Shown: in pieces, positions 38,722 to 48,677 of the stretch | Numbering within the stretch: the first letter of the stretch is position 1 | Layout of the letters: each line of letters starts with the position of its first letter | NCBI RefSeq assembly: GCF_026626885.1 | Contig: NZ_JAPNOA010000016.1 | Coordinates: 1 to 64,000 of the forward strand | DNA: 64,000 bases | Source: Parathalassolituus penaei | GTDB taxonomy: Bacteria; Pseudomonadota; Gammaproteobacteria; Pseudomonadales; Oceanobacteraceae | Direction: 5' to 3' | The notes under the pieces: generated by a model | Told to the model about the DNA's origin: nothing | Database searches by the model: none | Seen by the model: only the letters and a program-made list of their open reading frames with translations | Position numbers and translations under genes: made by a program

Positions 38722-39575
38722 TGCTGCATCTCTCCTTTTACCCGTCAGGCCGCGCGCGCGGTTTTACTCTGATCGAACTCGTCATGGTGATTATGCTCAC
38801 TGGTATTCTGGCAGTGATCAGCTCCGATTTTATGCGACGTTCGGTGGATGGCTGGCTGGCCCAGTCCGGGCGTTCGGAAATGGCCAACGCGGCGGCGGCG
38901 GCCAGTGAAAAACTCGGACGCGAAATCCGCCGAGCCTTGCCTAACAGCGTGCGCACCTTTCGTGATGGTGGCCAGAATTGCATCGAACTGGTGCCGGTTC
39001 TCTACAGTTCTGAATACATCACCATGCCGGTTGCCAGTGCGGCCAGCCAGTTCCGGGCGGTGATGTTTCCATCCGGTGTCGGTGGTGAACGCGGTTACGT
39101 GGCGGTGTATCCCTACAGCAGCCGGGTTGTTTACGGTAATGGGCCGTTTCGGGGCGCTGCTATTTCAACCTCTCTGGCCACGGCCGCCGCACCGGCTTCT
39201 AATGAACAACTGGTGCAGCTTGCTGCCACGGAGCAGTTCCCTTCGGATTCTCCCCGTAAACGCTTTTTTCTGGTGGATACCCCGGTGGCCTGGTGTGAAG
39301 ACGGTGCCGGTGGCTTATGGCGCTACCGCAATTACGGCTTTGCGGCGGACAGCCGTGGGCTGATTCCAACCTCGGGCGCTAATGCCGAACTGGTTATCAA
39401 CAACCTGCTGCCCGGCAGTTTTGCGGTGGAGGTGGATGCTGCTCAGCTGCAGCGTAATGCGGTCGTGCGATTCAGCTTCAGTCTGCTGCGCTCACAACGT
39501 ACCGGTAACTGGCTGGGTACAGGTGGTGAACAGACACCGCTGGTCATGGAGGTCCAGTTACAGAATGTTCCCTGA
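38721..39575 (+). CDS. mshO: MSHA biogenesis protein MshO
   Basis: 284 residues. Leader ending in RARG, then FTLIELVMVIMLTGILAVISSDFM, a prepilin N-terminus. The globular part (IRRALPNSVR...VLYSSEYITMP, GNGPFRG, FFLVDTPVAWC) is the large PulJ/GspJ-like pseudopilin region typical of MshO. The ATG overlaps the mshD stop. Overlaps the mshP start by 11 bases. Confidence 0.87.
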   Translation: MLHLSFYPSGRARGFTLIELVMVIMLTGILAVISSDFMRRSVDGWLAQSGRSEMANAAAAASEKLGREIRRALPNSVRTFRDGGQNCIELVPVLYSSEYITMPVASAASQFRAVMFPSGVGGERGYVAVYPYSSRVVYGNGPFRGAAISTSLATAAAPASNEQLVQLAATEQFPSDSPRKRFFLVDTPVAWCEDGAGGLWRYRNYGFAADSRGLIPTSGANAELVINNLLPGSFAVEVDAAQLQRNAVVRFSFSLLRSQRTGNWLGTGGEQTPLVMEVQLQNVP

Positions 39576-39957
39576 ATCCCGATACCGGTTTGCCCAAGGC
39601 ATGGGCTTGCCAATGGCGCTGTTTGTGATTGTGGTGCTCAGTCTGGTCGGGCTGGCGGTGGAGCGTTCTGCTGAAACTGATGCCAGCACCCACGGCCACC
39701 GGATTGCCTCGGTGCAAGCCTGGTATGCGGCTAACTCGGGGGTACAACTCTGGTTGCCACAGGTGCTGGCCAGCAGCCCGTGTTCATGCCCGGCTGGTGA
39801 TACGTTGGTCATGACGGTAGCTGGGTTAAACGGCTGTTCGGTGGTGCGGCAATGTCAGGCAATGACCGTAGCCGGAGAGTCTTATTGCACCGTGTCGGCG
39901 GTGGCGCGTTGTGATGGCGGCAATGCCAGTCGGGCAGTGGAGGTACGGGTCAAATGA
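39565..39957 (+). CDS. mshP: MSHA biogenesis protein MshP
   Basis: 130 residues. It starts MFPESRYRFAQGMGLPMALFVIVVLSLVGLAV, the PilX/GspK-like N-terminus in which GMGLPMALF replaces the usual FTLIE motif, as in MshP. The C-terminal part has several cysteines (SSPCSCPAG, GCSVVRQC). The start overlaps mshO; the ATGA at the end overlaps mshQ, so the whole run mshA-mshQ is translationally linked. Confidence 0.85.
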   Translation: MFPESRYRFAQGMGLPMALFVIVVLSLVGLAVERSAETDASTHGHRIASVQAWYAANSGVQLWLPQVLASSPCSCPAGDTLVMTVAGLNGCSVVRQCQAMTVAGESYCTVSAVARCDGGNASRAVEVRVK

Positions 39958-42900
39958 AACACTGCTGGGGCTGGTTATGCATTCTGTTTGGCTGCTGGTT
40001 ATGGTTCGCTCCTGCCGCGCAGGCCGGGAGCGGCATTACCTATTCCTCGACCTCCACCTATCGCTTGTGGGAGCAGGCGGCGACGCCGCTGGACGTGCCG
40101 AGTAATGAAAAAACCATCACCTGGGATCGGTTGTTCACCCTGTATCCGAACGATGATGATCAGGTGACTCTGCCGATCGGCTTTAACTTCCAGTTTGGTT
40201 CCAGCACCTATTCGTCGGTGAAAGTGTTAACCAACGGCCTGGTGCAATTCTATTCACTCGATCTGCTGTATCTGGACTACAGCAACGATCCTATCCCCAC
40301 CAGCTCCGGTAGTCGTTATATCGCAGCTTATTGGGATGACCTGGTGGATGACGATCAGGCCAAAGTCACCTGGGGAACCATGGGCACGGCGCCGGAACGG
40401 CGTTTTGTGGTCACCTGGTACAACGTCCGTGCCTATGCCAATAACCTGCGCTATGACTTCCAGCTGGTGCTGTACGAAAACGGCGATATTCGTCTGCGTT
40501 ACAACAACAACGAAGCCAACGGACAGAGTGCCACCATCGGTCTTGAAGTATCTGGCACTGATTACGCCCAGTATTCCTATAACCAGAGCAGCGTCTCCAC
40601 CAGTTTTGACCTGGTATTCCGTAACCGTAACCTGATGTTGCCGGACCCGGTGGCCTGGTACAGCCTGGATGCCGACAGTTACAGTGGGGTGGCGTCGGAA
40701 GTGAAGGACATCAGCGGTAACCAGTTGCATGGTATGGCCTATCACGGTGCTACCACCGGCGGGAATCGATCGGCGATTAGCGGCACCATCGGCACCTGTC
40801 GTTATGGTTATTTTGATGGTGTGGATGACTACATCGAAATTGCGGATAACAACCTGCTGGACCAGCCAACGGCGGTATCGGTTGGAGCCTGGATAAGGTT
40901 TGACGCCATGCCCGCTGGCGATATCCGCACGATAGTTTCGAAGGATGAGAACTACGAATTTCACATTGACCAGTCCGGACGGGTGTACTGGTGGTGGGTT
41001 AATCCTTACGGTCGAACGTATGCTTTATGGAGCAATGTGTATCTGGTGCCGGGCACCTGGTATCACATCGCCATCAGTTACCGCAGCGGTTATCAGGCTA
41101 TGTACGTCAACGGTGCGCTGGTGGCCAGTGCGACGGTGGTGGATACCTTGCAGGTCAACTCCGATCCGCTCCAGATTGGTGGTGATCAGGGCATGGCTGG
41201 CCGTTATTTCCAGGGCAGCATTGACGAGGTGATGGTGTTTAACCAGGCGCTGAGTCAGAACCAGGTGCTGGAAATGATGCGCAAAACCCGCCCGTGCCCG
41301 GCGTTTAATCTCTGTATTGGCAGCTTCCCTGACGGTCTCGCCAGTTATTCCGGTGGCACCATTACGTTTGCGGATAACGCCCAGCTGTTTTTCAGCCCCA
41401 CCGACAAACTCTATGCCGGTACGGTTTCCAACTCGGCGACCAGTAGCCTGTTGTCCTGTGTGTCGGTGAGCTGTACGGCCTCGGCGCAAAAAGCACCGTA
41501 TCCACCGGAGCAAACCTTCCAGACCACGGTGCAGGGCAATAACGTTACTATTCCGGCCAGTACGTCATCGAATCTGGGGGGCACGTCAACCTATCAGCGC
41601 ATTACTGTCAGGGACAATGCCACTGCGGTATTTGGTGGTGGGCGTAGCCAGTACGTGATCGATTCCATTGTCACCGGCACTGGCGCGGTATTGCAGCTGG
41701 AGCCCGCGACCTATTGGGTGCGTAACCTCAGCCTGGGTGCCAATAACCGTATCAACGTCAGTGGTTCGGGCGCCGCGCGCCTGTTTGTGCAGGATTCCAT
41801 GACCACTGGCACTGGTTTATTGGCTAATTCGCCGGGAGCGGAACAAACCGGTAATGTGTCATTGCTGTTGTTGTACGCCTACAACAACCTGACCATTGGC
41901 AGTGGCTCTACCTTCAGTGGAGTTGTGTTTGCCCGTGGAAACTACACTCAGAACAGTAGCAGTTACCTGTTCGGTGCAGCGACCGCTGCTAACCTGACGC
42001 TCAATAGTGCTGCCAAGGTCTATTACGCCCCCGATACTGTAGCCGATACCGAGTTTGGTGCTATCTGTTCCTCCGCCTCCTGTGTTTTGGGAGGATTCCA
42101 GGTCACCCAGCCGGCTTATGGGCTGGCTTGTCCGGACAGTCGGATGGCCGTGACACTGCAGGCCATGTGTGCTGACGGTATCAATCTCAAGACGGATTAC
42201 GCCGGGACCATTCGCACCACGACCAATAACGGCAGTTCCAGTTCGTTTTATAGCAGTAGTTCTGCGACCACCGCGACGACCGATTTTGTGCTGAGTGGCC
42301 TAGAGGGCGGACAAACCACTGTGTATCTGGAGCACCGCAATGAACAGCCACAATTGCTGGTAACCGCCACCGACCTGAACACCGGGTTGAGTGGCAGCGG
42401 CAGTGCGGTAACGGATGTACGGACGTCTGGCTTCAAGGTGGTGACCCAGCCAGCTGCCATGACCTGTGGGGGCAACACCAGTCTGGCTATTGTGGCGGTG
42501 GGACAGAACCAGACGGCGACGGCTTGTCAGCAGCTGACCGGTTTTACCGGCACTAAAAATCTCAAGGCCTGGTTCAGCGCCAGTGTTACGGTGCCGCCCG
42601 AGGCCACCACCGTCAGCACGGTAACCACACCTTTACTCATCAACGGCACCTCGATCAGTGCCCAACAGCAACCGGCCAGCACCAATCTGGCGCTGGCGTT
42701 TAGCAGCGGTCGAGCCGACGTGCAGCTGGCATACGGCAACAGCGCCCAGATCACCGGGCTTAATCTGCGTTACGACAGCAGCCCGCATGATGGCACCAGT
42801 GGTTCCAGTGCCAGCAATGCCGGTATCGGGCCGTTATTGGCGTCGACCGACGGCTGGGTGGTACGGCCACAACAGGTGAAACTGGCACTGGTTAACAACA

Positions 42901-44099
42901 GCACTTGCAGCAGTGTCAGCAGCAGTTGTAGTCCGATGGTGCGTGCCGGTGACAGCTTTGCCATTGAGGCGCGCGCTGAGTGTTCGGATGGTTCTCTGGC
43001 TACGGATTATCGGGGCACGGTGAATCTGGCTTCACTGATCCAGTTGCCAGCAGGGGGCAATAATCCGGCACCGCTGCCATCCTCGTTCAGTATTGCGGCC
43101 GGTAACGGTGGGCATCTGCAGCAGAATATCAGCCTGTCGGAAACCGGGATTTTTACTCTGGTCAGCAGCGCCAGTTATCAGGGCACGGCGCTCAGTAATT
43201 ACAACCTGGCATCCGTCGGCCGTGTGGTGCCGCATCATTTCCGGATTGTGGCGCCGGTCTTGAGTCAAAGCTGCAGCACCTTCACCTATATGGGCCAGCC
43301 GGGAATCAACGCCAGTTTTCATATTCAGGCGGAAAACGCGACGAACAGCATCAGCCTGAACTATCAGGGCAGCCTGGCCAAGGCTACTCTGGGCTGGGTT
43401 GCCGAGCAGAATAACAACGGTACGGATCTGTCGGGGCGGCTGGCCGGTGGGGTGAATCCGGTCTGGAGTGCCGGTGAGGCCGATGTGGTAACCGACCTGC
43501 AGCTGAACCGTGGCAGTGCGCCGGAGAATCCGCTCGATAATCTCGCCATAGGGGTCTCGGTTGTGGATAACGACGGAGGCTGGAGCCCGCTGGTGGTGCG
43601 TGATCTGTATCCGGCTGCAAGCGGTGACTGTGCCAGCGCCGGAAACTGCAGCGCGTTGACGCTGGGTACGGCCAATCTGCTGTATGGTCGCCTGCAGCTC
43701 AACAATGCCAGTGGCCCGGAGCTGGAAGACCTGCGGCAGGATATCGAGCTGCAGTACTACCTGAATAATCGCTGGCTGGTGAACAGCGCCGATAGCTGTT
43801 CCAGCCTGGCGTTGGGCTCCATGGTGGTGGATTCCAGTTCTGCCGAGGGCAATCTGGTGGCGGGTGAAACCGTTCCAACCCTGATGAGCAGCGTCAGCAG
43901 TGGTGGCGGTTATGTGATGCATTCGGCGCCAGGGCTGGATAACAACGGTTCCCTGTTATATCGCTATCAGGCTCCGGCCTGGTTGTTAACTGAAACCAGT
44001 GGTGATGATAACTATCAGGACTCCCCGGAAGGGCGGGTGATTTTTGGTGGCTATCGTGGCAACGACCGGGTTATCTACTGGCGCGAGCAGACCCGTTAA
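39954..44099 (+). CDS. mshQ: MSHA-locus surface protein MshQ (LamG, DUF6701)
   Basis: A 1381-residue exported protein, the largest in the window. Signal peptide 1-24 (cut after AQA). A nidogen-like beta domain follows (about 45-225: DRLFTLYPNDDDQVTLPIGFN, YIAAYWDDLVDDD). Then a LamG/concanavalin-like domain (about 229-430: AWYSLDAD...YFDGVDDYIEI...WYHIAISY...IDEVMVF). The centre is a Ser/Thr-rich beta-helix-like region, and the C-terminal third is the DUF6701 region typical of MshQ. It ends with the motif GYRGNDRVIYWREQ, the classic MshQ end. Probably a pilus-tip or surface adhesin; ligand unknown. High Asn/Ser/Thr codon content differs from the adjacent pilin genes. Confidence 0.9.
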   Translation: MKHCWGWLCILFGCWLWFAPAAQAGSGITYSSTSTYRLWEQAATPLDVPSNEKTITWDRLFTLYPNDDDQVTLPIGFNFQFGSSTYSSVKVLTNGLVQFYSLDLLYLDYSNDPIPTSSGSRYIAAYWDDLVDDDQAKVTWGTMGTAPERRFVVTWYNVRAYANNLRYDFQLVLYENGDIRLRYNNNEANGQSATIGLEVSGTDYAQYSYNQSSVSTSFDLVFRNRNLMLPDPVAWYSLDADSYSGVASEVKDISGNQLHGMAYHGATTGGNRSAISGTIGTCRYGYFDGVDDYIEIADNNLLDQPTAVSVGAWIRFDAMPAGDIRTIVSKDENYEFHIDQSGRVYWWWVNPYGRTYALWSNVYLVPGTWYHIAISYRSGYQAMYVNGALVASATVVDTLQVNSDPLQIGGDQGMAGRYFQGSIDEVMVFNQALSQNQVLEMMRKTRPCPAFNLCIGSFPDGLASYSGGTITFADNAQLFFSPTDKLYAGTVSNSATSSLLSCVSVSCTASAQKAPYPPEQTFQTTVQGNNVTIPASTSSNLGGTSTYQRITVRDNATAVFGGGRSQYVIDSIVTGTGAVLQLEPATYWVRNLSLGANNRINVSGSGAARLFVQDSMTTGTGLLANSPGAEQTGNVSLLLLYAYNNLTIGSGSTFSGVVFARGNYTQNSSSYLFGAATAANLTLNSAAKVYYAPDTVADTEFGAICSSASCVLGGFQVTQPAYGLACPDSRMAVTLQAMCADGINLKTDYAGTIRTTTNNGSSSSFYSSSSATTATTDFVLSGLEGGQTTVYLEHRNEQPQLLVTATDLNTGLSGSGSAVTDVRTSGFKVVTQPAAMTCGGNTSLAIVAVGQNQTATACQQLTGFTGTKNLKAWFSASVTVPPEATTVSTVTTPLLINGTSISAQQQPASTNLALAFSSGRADVQLAYGNSAQITGLNLRYDSSPHDGTSGSSASNAGIGPLLASTDGWVVRPQQVKLALVNNSTCSSVSSSCSPMVRAGDSFAIEARAECSDGSLATDYRGTVNLASLIQLPAGGNNPAPLPSSFSIAAGNGGHLQQNISLSETGIFTLVSSASYQGTALSNYNLASVGRVVPHHFRIVAPVLSQSCSTFTYMGQPGINASFHIQAENATNSISLNYQGSLAKATLGWVAEQNNNGTDLSGRLAGGVNPVWSAGEADVVTDLQLNRGSAPENPLDNLAIGVSVVDNDGGWSPLVVRDLYPAASGDCASAGNCSALTLGTANLLYGRLQLNNASGPELEDLRQDIELQYYLNNRWLVNSADSCSSLALGSMVVDSSSAEGNLVAGETVPTLMSSVSSGGGYVMHSAPGLDNNGSLLYRYQAPAWLLTETSGDDNYQDSPEGRVIFGGYRGNDRVIYWREQTR

Positions 44100-44118
44100 T
44101 CAACGTGTCCTGAAAGAC

Positions 44119-44154
44119 AGAAGCCCCCAGCGGGGGTGACCGCCGAGGGCTTCT
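44119..44154. terminator. Stem-loop between convergent mshQ and glnG
   Basis: AGAAGCCC (44119-44126) pairs with GGGCTTCT (44147-44154), with an inner CCCC/GGGG hairpin. There is no strong T-run on either side, so efficiency is uncertain. Confidence 0.5.
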
Positions 44155-44186
44155 GAAACGGTTGCCAGTGATGGAAACGCAGCGCC

Positions 44187-45617
44187 TTATTCGTCGCCGT
44201 CGTCACCTTCACCGTGGCTGTCTTCCATACCCAGTTCCTTGATCTTGCGAGTCAGGGTGTTACGCCCCCAGCCCAGCAGATTGGCGGCGTCGCGACGACG
44301 GCCGGCGGTATGTTTGAGTGCCGTTTCAATCATGATGCGTTCGAAGATTGGCACCGCTGTATCCAGCAGATTCACAACGCCATGGCTGAGTTGCTGGTCG
44401 GCCCAGTAACGCAGACCCTGTTCCCAGTTGCCGGACGTCTGAACGTCGCTCTTCTGATCCAGCAGCTCGGGTGGCAGGTCGTTGACCAGCACTTCGCGGC
44501 CAGAGGCCATTACGGTAATCCAGCGGCAGGTGTTTTCCAGCTGACGCACGTTACCCGGCCAGTCGAGGCTGGACAGGAACTCTTCGGTCTCCGGACGCAG
44601 CACCTTCACTTCCACATCCAGCTCTTCGGCTGCACGTTTCAGGTAATGGCTCAGCAGTTTCGGAATATCTTCCCGACGGTCAGACAGACGCGGCAGGTGG
44701 ATACGAATAACGTTGAGGCGGTGGAACAAGTCTTCCCGGAAGCGCCCGGCTTTTACCAGGGTTTCCAGATTCTGGTGAGTCGCCGCGATGATACGGACGT
44801 TCACGTGAATCGGCGTGGTGCCACCTACCCGGTAGAACTCGCCATCGGCCAGTACCCGCAGCAGACGGGTCTGGGTTTCGGCTGGCATATCACCGATTTC
44901 ATCGAGGAACAGGGTGCCACCGTTGGCCTGTTCAAAACGACCACGACGTTGGCCACCGGCACCGGTAAATGAGCCTTTTTCGTGACCAAAAAGTTCGGAT
45001 TCGATCAGGTCTTTCGGAATTGCCGCCATGTTGAGGGCAATAAACGGCTCGGCTGCACGTGGGCTGTGGCGGTGCAGGGCATGTGCCACCAGCTCTTTAC
45101 CAGTACCGGATTCGCCGTTGATCAGTACGGTGATATGGGACTGGGACAAACGGCCAATGGCGCGGAAAACTTCCTGCATGGCCGGTGCTTCACCGATGAT
45201 TTCGTGCTCGCCACCGGTTTTTTCAGGCACCGGCTCACGGGCAGCCGTAACTTCGGCGTAGTGAGCAATCGCGCGCTGGATCAAGCTGACGGCTTCATCC
45301 ACATCGAACGGCTTTGGCAGGTATTCAAACGCACCTTTCTGGTATGAGGACACCGCACTTTCAAGGTCGGAGTGAGCCGTCATGATGATGACTGGCAGAT
45401 CCGGACTGGTCTGGCGTACCTGTTCGAGGAAGGTCAGGCCGTCCATACCCGGCATACGAATGTCGGTGATGATGGCGTTTGGCCGTTCCCGTTTCAGATG
45501 GTTAAGGGCCGGTTCCGCCTGCTCATACACTCGAGTCTGGATGTTGGCCTGATCCAGGGCTTTTTCGAGAACCCAACGAATGGATTTGTCGTCATCGATG
45601 ATCCAGACAGTACTCAT
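44187..45617 (-). CDS. glnG: Nitrogen regulation response regulator NtrC
   Basis: 476 residues: receiver (Asp52 in IITDIRMPGMDG), sigma-54 AAA+ domain with Walker A GESGTGKE (about 168-175), the sigma-54 contact loop GSFTGA (the more usual form is GAFTGA) and Walker B LFLDEIGD, then a Fis helix-turn-helix (HTAGRRRDAANLLGWGRNTLTRKI). NtrC activates nitrogen-assimilation genes with sigma-54 when phosphorylated by NtrB. Overlaps glnL by 4 bases; glnA is not in this window. Confidence 0.96.
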   Translation of the reverse strand: MSTVWIIDDDKSIRWVLEKALDQANIQTRVYEQAEPALNHLKRERPNAIITDIRMPGMDGLTFLEQVRQTSPDLPVIIMTAHSDLESAVSSYQKGAFEYLPKPFDVDEAVSLIQRAIAHYAEVTAAREPVPEKTGGEHEIIGEAPAMQEVFRAIGRLSQSHITVLINGESGTGKELVAHALHRHSPRAAEPFIALNMAAIPKDLIESELFGHEKGSFTGAGGQRRGRFEQANGGTLFLDEIGDMPAETQTRLLRVLADGEFYRVGGTTPIHVNVRIIAATHQNLETLVKAGRFREDLFHRLNVIRIHLPRLSDRREDIPKLLSHYLKRAAEELDVEVKVLRPETEEFLSSLDWPGNVRQLENTCRWITVMASGREVLVNDLPPELLDQKSDVQTSGNWEQGLRYWADQQLSHGVVNLLDTAVPIFERIMIETALKHTAGRRRDAANLLGWGRNTLTRKIKELGMEDSHGEGDDGDE

Positions 45618-46696
45618 AATGCTTCCAGTGGTAAGAAAATGGAAAAGACGGTGTGCTGCGGCACACTCGTAAATTCAATAATGCCGTTGATCTGGTTGAT
45701 GATGGACTGCGAAATCGACAGGCCCAGCCCTGAGCCGTCGGCACGACCACTGACCATCGGGTAGAACAGGTTTTCGCGGATTCCTTCCGGAATACCAGGG
45801 CCGTTATCAATGACATCCACCTGGGCTACCAGGCGATGACGATTCTGGCCAATGGTGAACTGACGCACGGTTCTGGTGCGAATGGTCAGCATTGGACGTT
45901 CCAGAGGATTCGGATTTTCCAGCATTGCCTGCATGGCGTTGCGGCATATGTTCAGCAATGCCTGAATCAACTGGCCTTTGTCGCCCGCCATTTCAGGAAT
46001 GGACGGGTCGTAGTCGCGGCGAATGTCGATCTGACCGGTGGCTTCCACCTCGATCAGCTGGCAAACGCGTTCCAGCACCTCATGAATGTTGACCGGTTCC
46101 TGTTTCGGGATATTACGCGGTCCGAGCAGACGGTCGACCAGATCGCGCAGGCGATCGGCTTCTTCAATGATGATGTTGGTGTATTCCTTGAGATCCAGTG
46201 ATGGCAGTTCACGCGCCAGCAATTGTGCTGCGCCACGGATACCACCCAGTGGATTCTTGATTTCATGCGCCAGACCGCGCACCAGCGAGCGGGTAGTTTC
46301 CTGCTTGGCGATCAGCTGTTCTTCACGGCTGATACGCAGCAGGCGGTCACGCCCTTGCAGCTCGACCAGCAAGGTTGGCAAACGGGTTTCCGGATGCGCA
46401 ATCGGGCTGACGCTGTAATCGAGGGTAATGTGCTGCTGGTTGTGCAGCTGGATACGGGCTTCCCGTTTGGTATAGGAATGGCCAGTAATCACGGCTTCCC
46501 GCATGGATTTTTCGTCGGCATCCGATTCGGCGGCCAGTTCAAAAAAAGGCGCACCCACGCCGCGTTTGCCGCTGACTTCCAGCAGCACTTCGGCGGCCGG
46601 ATTCATGTAGATAATGGTCAGTTCAGCATCAAGCAGCAAAACGCCTGTGTTCAGGAATTCGAGCAGTCGCTGGTTCAGAATGGGGCTGGCACGCAT
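45614..46696 (-). CDS. glnL: Nitrogen regulation sensor kinase/phosphatase NtrB
   Basis: 360 residues. N-terminal PAS domain (FLNTGVLLLDAELTIIYMNPAAEVLLEVS), the H-box GLAHEIKNPLGGIRGAAQLL and a HATPase domain with NICRNAMQAM (N box) and VIDNGPGIP. It senses nitrogen status through PII. The ATG at 46696 is preceded by GGAG at 9 bases; the open frame's extra 24 codons are not conserved. A DUF4124 gene lies 243 bases upstream, as in pseudomonads. Confidence 0.95.
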   Translation of the reverse strand: MRASPILNQRLLEFLNTGVLLLDAELTIIYMNPAAEVLLEVSGKRGVGAPFFELAAESDADEKSMREAVITGHSYTKREARIQLHNQQHITLDYSVSPIAHPETRLPTLLVELQGRDRLLRISREEQLIAKQETTRSLVRGLAHEIKNPLGGIRGAAQLLARELPSLDLKEYTNIIIEEADRLRDLVDRLLGPRNIPKQEPVNIHEVLERVCQLIEVEATGQIDIRRDYDPSIPEMAGDKGQLIQALLNICRNAMQAMLENPNPLERPMLTIRTRTVRQFTIGQNRHRLVAQVDVIDNGPGIPEGIRENLFYPMVSGRADGSGLGLSISQSIINQINGIIEFTSVPQHTVFSIFLPLEAL

Positions 46697-46939
46697 AGTT
46701 GTGTTCTCCGTCTGCGCAGCAGGTTTGCAAGAAGCAAGCCAGAGTGTGCGGTTGGAGAATTTATGCACAAGAATGGCGCTGCATGCGCTGCAACAAGTGG
46801 CGAGGGGACAATTGGCTGCCCCATGAGATTACCAAGCTTGGTCTATTTCGGTGCATTGGTCAAAAAAATGCACTTACATTGTGCGTATTGATTGCGGTAA
46901 GTGGGCATGCCGAGGCATTGCCCAATGCTGGTGCTGTGA

Positions 46940-47581
46940 TCAGTCGCGAGCGTTTTTGAGGATTGAGTTGCGATGGATGTACACGATCACACCCTCACTG
47001 CGGATCTTTTCCTTGCCTTCCTTGCTCACAATCGCCACTTCCAGCTTGTGTTCGCCGCGCTCGAGATCGTTGACCGCAAAGTAGTTGGTGCGGGTATGGC
47101 GAATCAGGGTGCCGTTATCAAACAGCTGCAAGGCATCGTCTTCTTTCATGGATGGCTGTATTTCGGCAATCACCATCAGATTATTGGCGTCGCCGTTCTG
47201 GTAGGTTTCACCACTGCGTGGGCTGACAATACTCAGCGACTGGTAATCTGGCGGTACCTTGGTGGATTTGGTTTTGGCTGGAGCGGTCTCCATCGGGGGG
47301 GCGATCACTGGTGCTGTTGTACTCAACGGTGTCGATATCGTGGCAGGAGCCGGGGCTGTGGTTGCTGTTGTGGTGCCCGCCTGCTTCAGCCGGTCCGGCA
47401 CCATATAGGCCGGAACAGTGGGCAACTCTTGCACATTAATCCGTTCGGCTTTGCCTTCGGCGCGGTCGCTGAACACGATATTGCCGTCGGCATCACGACT
47501 CATGTACACCTGTGCGGCCTGGGCACTGACACCCAGCAGCAGACAAGTGACACAGAACATTCGTTTCAAATACACGGGCAT
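46940..47581 (-). CDS. DUF4124-domain periplasmic protein
   Basis: 214 residues with a signal peptide (MFCVTCLLLGVSAQA, cut about residue 23), then a DUF4124 domain (QVYMSRDADGNIVFSDRAEGKAERINV), a Thr/Pro/Ala-rich linker, and a C-terminal beta-sandwich (SIVSPRSGETYQNGDANNLMVIAEIQP ... RGEHKLEVAIVSKEGK), an Ig/FN3-like fold. Function unknown; DUF4124 genes often sit beside glnLG in related genera. ATG 47581 preferred over an upstream one. Confidence 0.75.
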   Translation of the reverse strand: MPVYLKRMFCVTCLLLGVSAQAAQVYMSRDADGNIVFSDRAEGKAERINVQELPTVPAYMVPDRLKQAGTTTATTAPAPATISTPLSTTAPVIAPPMETAPAKTKSTKVPPDYQSLSIVSPRSGETYQNGDANNLMVIAEIQPSMKEDDALQLFDNGTLIRHTRTNYFAVNDLERGEHKLEVAIVSKEGKEKIRSEGVIVYIHRNSILKNARD

Positions 47582-47713
47582 GTTCGCTTCCCTGGCAACA
47601 ATCAAAGAGGATTTTCTGGCTAATCAACAGCATAGCGGCTCTGCTGCCTATGTACAGCCTGTGATTTGTCTGTTTTAGTCCGGGTCGTTCAAGTCTGTGA
47701 AGTGGATTCGACC

Positions 47714-48148
47714 ATGATTGCCCTGATTCAACGTGTAAGCTCTGCCCAGGTAGTGGTGGATGGTGAAACCACCGGTGCGATTGGCACTGGCATCCTGTTA
47801 TTGCTGGGCGTCCAGAAAGAGGACGATGAGGCCAAAGCGCGGCGTTTGCTGGAGCGCGTTCTGACTTACCGGATTTTCCCGGACGAGCAGGGACGTATGA
47901 ACCGTAGCCTGCTGGATTGTGGTGGCGAATTGCTGGTGGTGTCGCAGTTCACCCTCGCGGCCGACACCGGCAAGGGCACTCGTCCCGGCTTTTCGACCGC
48001 TGCCGCTCCGGCGTTGGCCAACGAACTGTATGAGTATTTCCTGCAGCAGGCAGCCTTGCAGGTGACTACCGCCTGTGGCCGTTTTGGGGCTGATATGAAG
48101 GTGTCGCTGACCAATGATGGTCCTGTCACTTTCTGGCTGGAAGTCTGA
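47714..48148 (+). CDS. dtd: D-aminoacyl-tRNA deacylase
   Basis: Removes mis-attached D-amino acids (and glycine) from tRNA. 144 residues with [39 protein letters not shown] (catalytic SQFT region) and [11 protein letters not shown] (Gly-cisPro motif GPV). The ATG at 47714 is the conserved N-terminus; the longer frame is not supported. Divergent from the DUF4124 gene. Confidence 0.96.
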   Translation: MIALIQRVSSAQVVVDGETTGAIGTGILLLLGVQKEDDEAKARRLLERVLTYRIFPDEQGRMNRSLLDCGGELLVVSQFTLAADTGKGTRPGFSTAAAPALANELYEYFLQQAALQVTTACGRFGADMKVSLTNDGPVTFWLEV

Positions 48149-48182
48149 TAGGCTGGCGCTTCCCTGATTTCTGGAGGTCCAG

Positions 48183-48551
48183 ATGGACTATCTTGCTCTG
48201 AAACATGCCCATGCCGGTTTTGCCTATCTGTCGGCGCTGCTGTTTGTGGTGCGCTTTGCGCTGGTGTGGCTGCGCTCGTCGTTTGCCGGCAACAAGCTGG
48301 TGAAAATTCTGCCTCATGTGGTGGATACCCTGCTGTTGGTGATGGCCATTATGCTGTGTGTGAGCATCGGCCAATATCCGCTGCTGAACGGCTGGCTGAC
48401 TGCCAAGCTGCTGGCACTGGTGCTGCTGATTGGTGCCGGTGTGGTGGCCATCAAAAAACGTCAGCCAGTGCTGGCGCTGGTAACCCTGGCGTTGTACGTC
48501 TACATGATTGGCGTGGCCAAAACCCACTCGGTTCTGTCCTGGCTGTCCTGA
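48183..48551 (+). CDS. SirB2-family membrane protein
   Basis: 122 residues, four membrane helices (LKHAHAGFAYLSALLFVVRFAL..., LPHVVDTLLLVMAIMLCV, AKLLALVLLIGAGVVAI, PVLALVTLALYVYMIGVA). The pattern HAxxAxxS...R, LPHVVDT and KTHS is the SirB2 family, whose biochemical role is not known. Good GGAGG ribosome site. Confidence 0.85.
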   Translation: MDYLALKHAHAGFAYLSALLFVVRFALVWLRSSFAGNKLVKILPHVVDTLLLVMAIMLCVSIGQYPLLNGWLTAKLLALVLLIGAGVVAIKKRQPVLALVTLALYVYMIGVAKTHSVLSWLS

Positions 48552-48677
48552 TTGTTTTGTCAGCCCCTGCTACTTTGGATGTGGGGGCTTTGGCGAATAT
48601 TTGTTCACAAGTATTGCTGCCGCCAATCGTTCTGACGTCTAACATGGGGTCAGACAACAATAACAAGGGGCGTGGCC

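Noticed and set aside
43032-43922. 296-codon open frame on the minus strand
   Set aside because: Antisense shadow of mshQ; no motifs.
44187-45617. GSFTGA in NtrC instead of GAFTGA as a possible defect
   Set aside because: The Ala-to-Ser variant occurs naturally in many sigma-54 activators; all other motifs are intact.
46851-46873. GTGCA ... TGCAC inverted repeat upstream of glnL
   Set aside because: Considered as an NtrC enhancer, but the half-site spacing (13 bases) and flanks do not fit the GCACCA-N5-TGGTGC consensus, and no -24/-12 promoter was found before glnL.
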